Assembly (NCBI RefSeq): GCF_050483325.1
Contig: NZ_JBCMYF010000009.1
Span: 1 to 64,000, forward strand
Origin: Bacillus_P idriensis_A
GTDB lineage: Bacteria; Bacillota; Bacilli; Bacillales; Bacillaceae
Length of the DNA stretch: 64,000 nucleotides
Direction of reading: 5' to 3'
Both the position numbers and the translations under genes were made by a program. Below are positions 33,281 through 40,506 of the stretch, one piece after another. Position 1 is the stretch's first letter; each line of letters begins with the position of its first letter. The notes beneath the pieces were generated by a model. It was not told the origin of the DNA and did not search any database. It was given only the letters and a program-made list of their open reading frames with translations.

Positions 33281-33981
33281 TATTGTTCACCCAAGTATAA
33301 AGGGATTTTTTCTTCTTCACATACAGAATTTTCTGTCTTTTTGACAAAAAATGCTTTAGCATCTTGTCTTGAACGGAGCATTTTATACATTTTTTCATCG
33401 ATAAAGTGAATAGCAGCACCATCATCCAGGGCGTATCCCGCTTTCATTTTTCCGGACAAAATATGCTCTTTATAAGCAGGTCTGCGTTTCTCCTCCCCAT
33501 CATAGTGGGGGCAGCAGCTGCCATGCAGAAAGCCGAGTCCGTTCAATTTATACAGCGGAGCGTTCATTGGATCAGTCAGCCCCTCTTCAAACCAGCAAAT
33601 AGCGCCCGCACTCAAACCTGCCAGTATGGTCCCGTTCTCATAAGCTTTTCTAATAATCAAATCCAGACCCCATTCTTTCCATAAAACCAGCAAGTTTCTT
33701 GTACTGCCGCCGCCAACATAAAGGATGTCCTGCGACAGAACAAAATCCTCCAGATCATGAAAATGAGGATCGAACAAGGCCAAGTGATCAGGCACACAAG
33801 GCTTCGAATGAAAGGCCTCATAAAACCGTTCGATATATTGATTCTGGTCCCCGCTTGCTGTCGGCACAAAACAAATTTTCGGAAGATCCTTCATACTTTG
33901 CTTCAATATGTATTGATCGAGCAGCGGATTTTCAGGTTCCATACTAAAACCGCCGCCCCCCATCGCTATAATCTGCCTCAC
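33280..33981 (-). CDS. Peptidase E (S51 family dipeptidase-like)
   Basis: This 233-residue cytosolic protein of the class-I glutamine-amidotransferase-like fold has its serine nucleophile in ILAGLSAGAICWFEEG and a leading GGGGFSMEPENPLLDQY segment typical of S51 peptidases (PepE/YgaJ). Such enzymes cleave Asp-X dipeptides. GTG at 33981 is preferred: TAGGAG lies 9 bases upstream, whereas the two earlier ATG codons sit on the ribosome site. It is coupled to the downstream DinB gene. Confidence 0.88.
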   Translation of the reverse strand: MRQIIAMGGGGFSMEPENPLLDQYILKQSMKDLPKICFVPTASGDQNQYIERFYEAFHSKPCVPDHLALFDPHFHDLEDFVLSQDILYVGGGSTRNLLVLWKEWGLDLIIRKAYENGTILAGLSAGAICWFEEGLTDPMNAPLYKLNGLGFLHGSCCPHYDGEEKRRPAYKEHILSGKMKAGYALDDGAAIHFIDEKMYKMLRSRQDAKAFFVKKTENSVCEEEKIPLYLGEQ

Positions 33982-33999
33982 AGACATCATCTCCTAAAG

Positions 34000-34857
34000 T
34001 TAAATTAATACTTCCCTCAGCAGCAAGCCAAAGAAAATGCCAAGAAGCATGGATGTTAATGTCCCAAGAAGAAAATACTCAGCCCAATTCCGGTCGTCCA
34101 TCTGCTTAAATCTCGCGATTGACTTAGCCGTTACAATAAAAGCGATCGCAGGATATGCACTGTAAAAGGTTAAAATGATGACCAGAAGCCTCTCTATATA
34201 CCCGATCAACTTTCCGCGGGAGAGATCATGCTTATTAAACGTATAATAATTGTACTCTTCAACAAGGCCTCCCGCACCATTCATCTGCTCCTCTTTCCGC
34301 TCATTCTTAAAAGAATACCTGCCCTCAAACGAAAGCAGCTGAGCCGGCAGCGTCCCCAGCAGAATCCGGATAATGTGCCCGCTCACACTAGTCACCAAAA
34401 TCACAATAATGCTAATAAAAAGAACTGCATTTGCTATGCTTAATGAAGCATTCTCTGTTAAAAGCTCAATTCCTTTTTCCTGCAGTCCAGTAATCGTCAC
34501 CTGAAAGAACAAATGACAGGTAATAATAATCATGGCCAAATGGACGAGCTGATCGGCGATAAAATAGAACAATTTTTTACTATTTTGATGGTCGGTTGTC
34601 CTGTCCAGCAGCTTAATTTTCAGAAAATCGATCAAAAAATGAGTCCCCACTAAAAACAAACTCGGTAAAACGACAATTTCCAGCGGCTTTGCAAATTTAT
34701 AGGACAGCCCCCAGAACAACAGGATAACCGGTAAAAGTACCAGTAAGTGATGCAGCATATGCTTTTTCAAATTCTTCAGCTTTTCTCGCACCATCTCATC
34801 TGATTGGAGAAAAAAATCAGCAATTAAATGAGCCAGAATGAGACTTAATAAAATCAT
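34000..34857 (-). CDS. DUF3307 family membrane protein
   Basis: This 285-residue membrane protein has about seven spans. The N terminus LILAHLIADFFLQSDEMVREK is the hallmark of the DUF3307 family, including the conserved His and Asp. ATG overlaps the stop codon of the upstream SatD-like gene (ATGA) after GGGAAAAGGGA. The pair DUF3307 and SatD-like is recurrent in Firmicutes; its function is not established. Confidence 0.82.
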   Translation of the reverse strand: MILLSLILAHLIADFFLQSDEMVREKLKNLKKHMLHHLLVLLPVILLFWGLSYKFAKPLEIVVLPSLFLVGTHFLIDFLKIKLLDRTTDHQNSKKLFYFIADQLVHLAMIIITCHLFFQVTITGLQEKGIELLTENASLSIANAVLFISIIVILVTSVSGHIIRILLGTLPAQLLSFEGRYSFKNERKEEQMNGAGGLVEEYNYYTFNKHDLSRGKLIGYIERLLVIILTFYSAYPAIAFIVTAKSIARFKQMDDRNWAEYFLLGTLTSMLLGIFFGLLLREVLI

Positions 34858-35618
34858 AGGTTCCCTTTTCCCTCCTCGTTTTCATACCATTCGCTGATGT
34901 TGTTCTGTAAATGGGTGCGGATGGATTGCTGCAGTTCTGCAAGAGTTTGATGTGAATCAGGGAATTCTTTTTGCTGAAGCGAATTTGTGACAGCCGTCAA
35001 ATTAGCGGAAATCATTTCTAATTCCTCTCCGCTGCCTTTTTTAAAATGACTTGAAATCGTTGATGGAGATTTGCTGAGTATGCCGGAAATTTTTCTTTGC
35101 TGACGAAAAATCCCATATAAAGAAAACACAACTCTCTGGATGTCTGTTTGTTCATTCATTATTTTTTGCCGTAAAATTAAGAGCGAATTGATTAACACTT
35201 GAATTTCATTGTAGTTCCCATTCAGATGGAATCTGAACTGTGCATTGTCTGCTCCCGCTTTTTTCAAAGATTCATTGGCTTCTCTTGCAAGCTTGATCAT
35301 CGGATGAATCCACGTTTCTATATCAATCTCTTTTAGCTCTCTATTGATGTCCCCAAAAGAAACCCCGAAATATGGAGGATTGTCCCGCAGCTTCCAAATA
35401 ACACTGATGAAATGGGCAATCGCATAGGCAGTGGAAAATCCATTTGCGATCAAAATCACTTCATCTCCCCTGCGGTGCTTCACAATCACTTCTTCATTTG
35501 TCCAAGTCTTAATCCATTTTACCATTTTTTCTAAATAGGCTGATAATTCTTCACCCATTCCTTCTGCTGAAGAATTTTGGATGTCCATGATGAAGATTGA
35601 AGCCGGGTATGTGGGCAT
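34854..35618 (-). CDS. SatD-like protein with HTH-like C-terminal half
   Basis: This 254-residue soluble protein has an N-terminal alpha/beta part (IFIMDIQNSS through HRRGDEVILIANGFSTAYAIAHF) that recalls the SatD family and nucleotide-cyclase-like folds. A C-terminal helical stretch, ISGILSKSPSTISSHFKKGS, looks like a helix-turn-helix. Together with the tandem 20-bp repeats at 35647-35695 just upstream, autoregulatory DNA binding is plausible but unproven. ATG follows AGGAGG. It is coupled to the DUF3307 gene. Confidence 0.65.
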   Translation of the reverse strand: MPTYPASIFIMDIQNSSAEGMGEELSAYLEKMVKWIKTWTNEEVIVKHRRGDEVILIANGFSTAYAIAHFISVIWKLRDNPPYFGVSFGDINRELKEIDIETWIHPMIKLAREANESLKKAGADNAQFRFHLNGNYNEIQVLINSLLILRQKIMNEQTDIQRVVFSLYGIFRQQRKISGILSKSPSTISSHFKKGSGEELEMISANLTAVTNSLQQKEFPDSHQTLAELQQSIRTHLQNNISEWYENEEGKGNL

Positions 35619-35646
35619 TCGATGTTCCTCCTAATACAAGAGCTTT

Positions 35647-35695
35647 TGTTCGATTATATCGTCAAATATATCAAATGTTCGATTATATCGTCAAA
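35647..35695. repeat. Two perfect 20-bp direct repeats with internal palindrome
   Basis: TGTTCGATTATATCGTCAAA occurs at 35647-35666 and 35676-35695, a period of 29 bases. Each copy contains CGAT-TAT-ATCG. They lie about 30-80 bases upstream of the SatD-like start codon, where a repressor would act. Confidence 0.75.
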
Positions 35696-35779
35696 CTTTT
35701 ATGATGTAAGTCTTTTTAAACGAATATAATTATATTCTATAAAAGTGTGATAATAGTACTGTTTGTCGAAAATTAATTC

Positions 35780-35884
35780 TTTAAATGTACGTTAATAAGA
35801 ACTATAATTATTTTATAAAGAACAAAAATCTAATATTAAATCTCGAAATGAAACAACTATGAAGTTTTTATTGTTCTTTATAAA
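35780..35884 (+). promoter_or_regulatory. Putative promoter and 14-bp inverted repeat of RiPP cluster 1
   Basis: Plus strand: TTTAAA (35780-35785), 17 bases, TATAAT (35803-35808), a plausible sigma-A promoter. Just downstream, TTTATAAAGAACAA (35812-35825) and its exact complement TTGTTCTTTATAAA (35871-35884) form an inverted repeat around a 45-base loop. It could be a paired operator or a 5'-leader hairpin. The rest of 35700-35780 shows nothing recognisable. Confidence 0.55.
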
Positions 35885-35911
35885 GAATTATAATAAGGAA
35901 AGAGGCCTATT

Positions 35912-36121
35912 ATGAAGAAAGAACATGAAGGAAATGTATCACGTCCGATGGTTTTGAGTCATCAGCCAATTCGGTTTGAGACAGCTCAGAGCTGGAATAA
36001 AGGCCATGGTAATGTGGATCATCCTGGAAAAGGGAACGGCGGGATTCATTATCCTAATCCACCATATACCGGTCCCCGCCATGATAATGGGGGAGGAAAG
36101 GGAAAGGGAAAAGGAAATTAA
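35912..36121 (+). CDS. Candidate RiPP precursor peptide (cluster 1)
   Basis: This 69-residue peptide has a good ribosome site (AAGGAAAGAGG) and two distinct halves. Residues about 1-28 look like a leader (RPMVLSHQPIRFETAQSW is the most leader-like stretch, with P..L...F-T spacing reminiscent of RRE-bound leaders). The remainder is almost only Gly, Asn, His, Pro, Lys, Asp and Tyr, ending in GGGKGKGKGN. It contains no cysteine and no serine after residue 27. A hairpin follows, then kinase, PqqD-like, peptidase, exporter and nucleotidyltransferase genes. Identification rests on position and composition; the modification is unknown. Confidence 0.75.
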   Translation: MKKEHEGNVSRPMVLSHQPIRFETAQSWNKGHGNVDHPGKGNGGIHYPNPPYTGPRHDNGGGKGKGKGN

Positions 36122-36130
36122 AATCCACAA

Positions 36131-36164
36131 TAAAGAAGGTCCATATGTCTTATGGCCTTCTTTA
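36131..36164 (+). promoter_or_regulatory. Intercistronic hairpin after the cluster 1 precursor
   Basis: TAAAGAAGG-CCAT pairs with ATGG-CCTTCTTTA (one mismatch), with a 7-base loop and a weak TTTAAAT tail. It probably works as a partial terminator, giving more precursor than enzyme mRNA. The lasso cluster has a hairpin in the same relative place. Confidence 0.7.
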
Positions 36165-36186
36165 AATGGTGATTGAGGAGAACAAT

Positions 36187-36966
36187 ATGACCTTTATAAA
36201 TACTAAAATTGGCGGGCATAACATAAGACTGCATTGTGAAAATAAGAAACTAGTTGAATATTTAACTCATCAATTCCTTCAAATAGATAACGGCAGAATA
36301 ATAGATTTATCGATATTTATTGCGGTAGGATACGGCCAGTCCTTTATAAATTATGATGTCGAGGTTTCTGAAACCCAAAATTACATCACTTTTAAAAGAG
36401 CAGATTACAAAATTACAGTTGACCCAAAATACACGCATGCTGAAGTGCACGTTCACAACGAACTTGCATTAAAACACGCTTTAATGAATCTTTACAGTTC
36501 TTTTATTGTTCATAAAAATTGGGGATTACTTCTGCATTCGTCTTGTGTACTTGAGACAAATGGAGCACACATTTTCACAGGTCATTCTGGAGCAGGTAAA
36601 TCAACAGCAGCCAAGCTATCTTCCCCCCGCCCGCTATTATCAGACGAAGCAACAATCATAAAAATCAATAAAGACGGAATTCTGGCCTATGACTCACCAT
36701 TCAGAAGTGAATTGTATGGACAGGGTCCTGTATTTAATACAAAACTTCTAAGCATTGACCTCCTTCATCAGTCTCTTTCTATAGAAAGAAACATGGTTGA
36801 TAAATCCTCTGCCCTTTTAGCATTGATGGATAAAGTATTTTATTGGCCAAGTAATAAAAGAGAAACGAAAAGAATTCTCACAATGCTTAGTTTACTCGTA
36901 GAACAAGTTGAGATTTATGATCTCTATTTTCAAAAAAACAATCGATTTTGGGAGCTGATTTTATGA
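36187..36966 (+). CDS. HPr-kinase-like protein of RiPP cluster 1
   Basis: This 259-residue protein is related to the HprK-type kinases of lasso clusters. A P-loop GHSGAGKST spans residues 132-140, preceded by His117 in GLLLHSSC and followed by a shortened LLSDEATIIKI stretch that corresponds to SDD in the lasso enzyme. It is shorter than the cluster 2 kinase (316 residues). ATG at 36187 follows GAGGAG. In paeninodin-type systems the homolog phosphorylates the C-terminal Ser of the peptide, but this precursor ends in Asn and has no core serine, so the target must differ. Confidence 0.8.
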   Translation: MTFINTKIGGHNIRLHCENKKLVEYLTHQFLQIDNGRIIDLSIFIAVGYGQSFINYDVEVSETQNYITFKRADYKITVDPKYTHAEVHVHNELALKHALMNLYSSFIVHKNWGLLLHSSCVLETNGAHIFTGHSGAGKSTAAKLSSPRPLLSDEATIIKINKDGILAYDSPFRSELYGQGPVFNTKLLSIDLLHQSLSIERNMVDKSSALLALMDKVFYWPSNKRETKRILTMLSLLVEQVEIYDLYFQKNNRFWELIL

Positions 36967-37226
36967 CTGCATATTATAAGCAAGCATCGGATTGCGAAAC
37001 TGTTGAAATCGATGGAGAATGGATGATTCTGCACTCAGGGCAATTCACTATTACAAAATTAAACGAAATGGGCGGTTACTGCTGGTCATTGCTAAAAGAT
37101 CCACACACTTTGGATGAACTAATTCTATCTTATATAGCTGAGTTTAATAATACCAATGCTGAAAATGAGCTACAGTGCTTTCTTAAAGAACTGGAAAAAT
37201 GCGGATTAATTGAACATGCGGTTTGA
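36963..37226 (+). CDS. PqqD-like leader-binding protein (RRE), cluster 1
   Basis: This 87-residue PqqD fold protein has the usual order of elements: GEWMILHSGQFTITKLNEMGGYCWSLL, then LDELILSYIAEFN, then a helix ending CGLIEHAV. Such RiPP recognition elements bind the leader peptide and present it to enzymes. ATG overlaps the kinase stop (ATGA), indicating coupled translation. It is the B1 counterpart, yet no B2-type protease follows. Confidence 0.85.
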   Translation: MTAYYKQASDCETVEIDGEWMILHSGQFTITKLNEMGGYCWSLLKDPHTLDELILSYIAEFNNTNAENELQCFLKELEKCGLIEHAV

Positions 37227-37659
37227 TCACAAAACCATTAATCTTTTAAAAGCGACCATTGAAAATCACGGCTGGATCGACTTGCCTGCTGATGGATTCA
37301 GTATGTATCCCTTTATCCAAAAAGGTGACATTTGCAGATTCACTAAATTCAATTACAAGAAATTTAAAAAAGGTGATATCCTGCTTTTCTATACAACGTC
37401 TGGAAAGATGATTGCCCACCGCTTATACAAATACGAAAATGGCTATTTCTTTTTAAAAGGCGATACTAATGAATGCCTGGATGAGCCAGTTTCACTTGCA
37501 CAAGTTATTGGCTGCCTCGAATCAGTTCAAAAAGATAAAGGAATGATCCATATGCATAATCCTTTTGCATTCCTATATAGTAAAGCAGTTGTTTCAACTC
37601 CCTTTTCAGCAAGGCTGTTCCGCTTATATTTAAATAAAAAACACGGTGCAGCATCATGA
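37216..37659 (+). CDS. Soluble S24/S26-type (SipW-like) peptidase, cluster 1
   Basis: This 147-residue protein has the signal-peptidase motif ADGFSMYPFIQKGD (Ser29) and a second box KMIAHRLYKYENGYFFLKGDTN (His68, then KGD), the arrangement of the ER/SipW type Ser-His enzymes rather than the Ser-Lys type. There is no transmembrane anchor, so it acts in the cytosol or with the exporter. It overlaps the PqqD gene (start in its last codons) and the exporter gene (ATGA). It takes the place of the Cys protease B2 of lasso clusters and is the best candidate for leader removal. Confidence 0.8.
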   Translation: MRFDHKTINLLKATIENHGWIDLPADGFSMYPFIQKGDICRFTKFNYKKFKKGDILLFYTTSGKMIAHRLYKYENGYFFLKGDTNECLDEPVSLAQVIGCLESVQKDKGMIHMHNPFAFLYSKAVVSTPFSARLFRLYLNKKHGAAS

Positions 37660-39458
37660 TCAAAAAGAAATGGATCGTGTTCAAGAATATGTTTTTAATA
37701 GAAGATATCCGCAGGACATTCAATTTGCTGGGTCCCTATCTAATAAAATACAAAAGTTCCTACATTTCTCTTTTTCTAATTATGCTCTTGCAAATATTTT
37801 TAACGATAGGATTTGCATGGTTCTTTGGAACGATTACAGATGCTGCCGTTCAAAGTAAAACGGAAAAACTTATATGGCTGCTGCCTCTTGGCCTCGGCTT
37901 CCTAATCATAAGTCTGGCATCTTCTTACTCTTACACTTATTTAGAGTCCATCACAATCAACAAAGTTAAACTCGAACTTAAAGAGCACGTGTTAAAGCAT
38001 TTACTTCTTCTGCCCGTGAAAAAAACATCAAACATGCGCACTGGAGATTTAATGACTCATTTCACAAATGATGTCAATTGCATCGAAGGAGTCATCGGCA
38101 GCAATCTGCTTTATCTTATTCAGCTCCCTTTAACATTCGCTGCTGTTTCTGTTTACATGTTTATCATCAATTGGCAGATGGCTTTAATAGGTTTTACTGT
38201 GATCCCTCTTGCCGTTGCTATTGGGGCTGTTTTTGGCATTAAGCTTAGAAACAACAGCAGAAAAATGTTTACTCAAATCAGTGAAATAAACAGTACACTT
38301 AATGAAATTTTTCAGGGTTTATCCGTTATCCGATCTTTTCTTTTAGAGAAAAAAATGTCTCAAAAGCAAAACAGTCAAAACCAGGATCTCTTTACATTAG
38401 AAATGAAAAATACTAAACTTCGGGGCTTTTTTTATATTGGTGGAGAAGCCATTACTTCCATCACTTATATAACGGGACTTTGCCTCGGAGCTTATTTTGT
38501 TTCTAAATCATTGATTACAGTTGGTTCGCTGCTCACCTTCGTAACTCTGATGCAGCATTTGATCTCCCCGCTTACCGGTTTAGCAGGAATTTGGGGCAGC
38601 TTCCAAAGTTCAGCATCAGCAGTTGAAAGACTGTCAAACGTATTAAATGAAGAAATTGAACTAAACCATCTTCCTGAATACGTTCCATCAAAAATCAAAG
38701 GCTCTATACAACTGAAGAACATTACCTTTAGTTACGATCAGCAAAAAAATTCGATAGATAACATGACATTAGATATACCAGCAGGCCAAACAGTTGCGAT
38801 TGTCGGGCCAAGCGGTGCAGGAAAATCAACACTTTTTCACCTCATCCAAGGCTTCTATCAGCCAGACAGCGGAATAGTTACACTGGATCACAATCCAGCA
38901 AAACTCCTTCCCCCATCTGTTGTAAGAAGTTCTTTCGCATATGTTGCGCAAGAAACCTTTCTTTTCTCTGGAACAATCAAAGATAACCTCCTGCTCGCAC
39001 GGCCAAACATTTCAAATCAAGAGCTCGTTACTGCAGCAAAACAAGCAAACATTCATAATTTCATCATGACATTGCCAAATCAGTATGACACAGAAGTCGG
39101 CGAAAGAGGCGTTCGCCTATCAGGAGGACAAAAACAAAGACTCTCCATTGCAAGAGCCATCTTAAAAAATGCACCTATCCTGTTATTAGATGAAGCAACA
39201 TCCGCACTCGACAGTGAAAGTGAGCTATTTGTCAAAGAAGCATTAGCCGCAATCAAAAACAAAACGACACTCATTATCGCCCATCGATTATCGACGATTC
39301 AGCATGCGGACCTAATTGTAGTAATGGATGAAGGGAAAATTGTTCAGATGGGGAGACATGATGAGTTGATTACTCAAGAAGGATTATATAAGAAATTATC
39401 ACACCTGCAATTTAACGCTAATGAAAAAACTCCTTCTTTACATGCAATCTCTCACTAA
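37656..39458 (+). CDS. ABC exporter (fused permease and ATPase), RiPP cluster 1
   Basis: This 600-residue half-transporter has six membrane spans in the first 320 residues, then an ATPase domain with Walker A GPSGAGKST (about 384-392), signature LSGGQKQRLSIARAIL (about 488) and Walker B ILLLDEATSALD. There is no N-terminal C39 peptidase domain, so leader removal must be done elsewhere, presumably by the Ser/His peptidase encoded just before. It probably exports the mature peptide. ATG overlaps the peptidase stop. Confidence 0.9.
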   Translation: MIKKKWIVFKNMFLIEDIRRTFNLLGPYLIKYKSSYISLFLIMLLQIFLTIGFAWFFGTITDAAVQSKTEKLIWLLPLGLGFLIISLASSYSYTYLESITINKVKLELKEHVLKHLLLLPVKKTSNMRTGDLMTHFTNDVNCIEGVIGSNLLYLIQLPLTFAAVSVYMFIINWQMALIGFTVIPLAVAIGAVFGIKLRNNSRKMFTQISEINSTLNEIFQGLSVIRSFLLEKKMSQKQNSQNQDLFTLEMKNTKLRGFFYIGGEAITSITYITGLCLGAYFVSKSLITVGSLLTFVTLMQHLISPLTGLAGIWGSFQSSASAVERLSNVLNEEIELNHLPEYVPSKIKGSIQLKNITFSYDQQKNSIDNMTLDIPAGQTVAIVGPSGAGKSTLFHLIQGFYQPDSGIVTLDHNPAKLLPPSVVRSSFAYVAQETFLFSGTIKDNLLLARPNISNQELVTAAKQANIHNFIMTLPNQYDTEVGERGVRLSGGQKQRLSIARAILKNAPILLLDEATSALDSESELFVKEALAAIKNKTTLIIAHRLSTIQHADLIVVMDEGKIVQMGRHDELITQEGLYKKLSHLQFNANEKTPSLHAISH

Positions 39459-39478
39459 TAATGAAGGATGGATTAAAG

Positions 39479-40492
39479 ATGATCATTCAATTTTTACACT
39501 CACTATATAATCAAACAAAATTACCAGAAGAGGAAAATAACTATGAGATTTTAATAGAAGACATGAATCATTTCTCAATTGAGCCTCAAGTATATCATCT
39601 ATTAAAACAACATGACCGACTGATTGAAACACCTGCTTTTTTCCGTGAATACTTAAAAAAAGCAACAGATCAAATCCTGCTTCAAAACTTTTTTATCAAA
39701 GTACAAATGGAAAAGATATTAAAACTGTTTGAAACTCAAATGATAAACACCATTCCTTTAAAAGGTGTCTATTTTGCTGATAAATATTTTGGGCATATCG
39801 CTGCAAGATCTACTTCTGATATTGACCTACTGATCCATCAAAAGGACATACACACTGTTGATGGATTACTAAGAAATAGTGGATTTATCTACGAAGATGA
39901 GGGTCCTAAAGATCACTTTCATTGCAGCTACAGATTAGATTTGCCTGGATCCTCCATCCCATTAAGAGTAGAAATACATTGGAACCTATTAAAAGAAAAC
40001 ACCTCAGATCTAGACATTATGGAGTTTTGGAATGATGCGGTTCCTATAAAGGCATATCAGCATATTAAAGAACTCTCCCACCAGCATGCTTTTTATATGA
40101 TTGTGCTTCATGCATGGCGTCATAATTTAGATTCACTAAGGCATTTTATTGATGTAATCCAGATAGTGAACGTTTTAGATAACAAGATTTGTTTTAAATC
40201 TCTGTTTATACAAGCAAAGAAAGATAAGACTTTAAAAAGAGTTCAGAGAACGTTGAGAATCGTTTATAGGGTGTTTGATGAAATAAAATATCCAGAACAA
40301 CTATCGGTACCAACGAATTACGGTAAGTGGTGGGAATATGAGAAAATTAGGGATCGGGAGTATCGGAGTTTGAGGGTTTATGTAGACTTTTTTGACTTTG
40401 AATATCTGAGTTATGAAAATAGCAAACAAAAATTTAGAGCTGTTAAAGAGTATTATACAAAAAGAATTCACTCACTTACATCAAGCGAGTGA
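39479..40492 (+). CDS. Nucleotidyltransferase-fold protein (NTP_transf_5 type), cluster 1
   Basis: This 337-residue protein has the nucleotidyltransferase signature LKGVYFADKYFGHIAARSTSDIDLLI with the paired aspartates (SDIDL), and a second conserved stretch LRVEIHWNLL. It is a paralog of the lasso cluster protein at 44801-45958, whose relatives in pseudomycoidin-type clusters modify the phosphate placed by the kinase. ATG at 39479 follows AAGGATGG. The role here is inferred as decoration of the phosphorylated peptide. Confidence 0.82.
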   Translation: MIIQFLHSLYNQTKLPEEENNYEILIEDMNHFSIEPQVYHLLKQHDRLIETPAFFREYLKKATDQILLQNFFIKVQMEKILKLFETQMINTIPLKGVYFADKYFGHIAARSTSDIDLLIHQKDIHTVDGLLRNSGFIYEDEGPKDHFHCSYRLDLPGSSIPLRVEIHWNLLKENTSDLDIMEFWNDAVPIKAYQHIKELSHQHAFYMIVLHAWRHNLDSLRHFIDVIQIVNVLDNKICFKSLFIQAKKDKTLKRVQRTLRIVYRVFDEIKYPEQLSVPTNYGKWWEYEKIRDREYRSLRVYVDFFDFEYLSYENSKQKFRAVKEYYTKRIHSLTSSE

Positions 40493-40495
40493 ATT
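40465..40495 (-). terminator. Terminator of the beta-helix gene
   Basis: Stem AATTCACTC/GAGTGAATT, 13-base loop. On the minus strand CTTTTTG follows. It overlaps the end of the convergent nucleotidyltransferase gene. Confidence 0.7.
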
Positions 40496-40506
40496 GGACG
40501 ATAAAT

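Noticed and set aside
35912..40492. A second complete lasso cluster
   Set aside because: No asparagine-synthetase-like cyclase or B2 protease is encoded, and the precursor lacks the lasso leader and an early acidic ring acceptor pattern.
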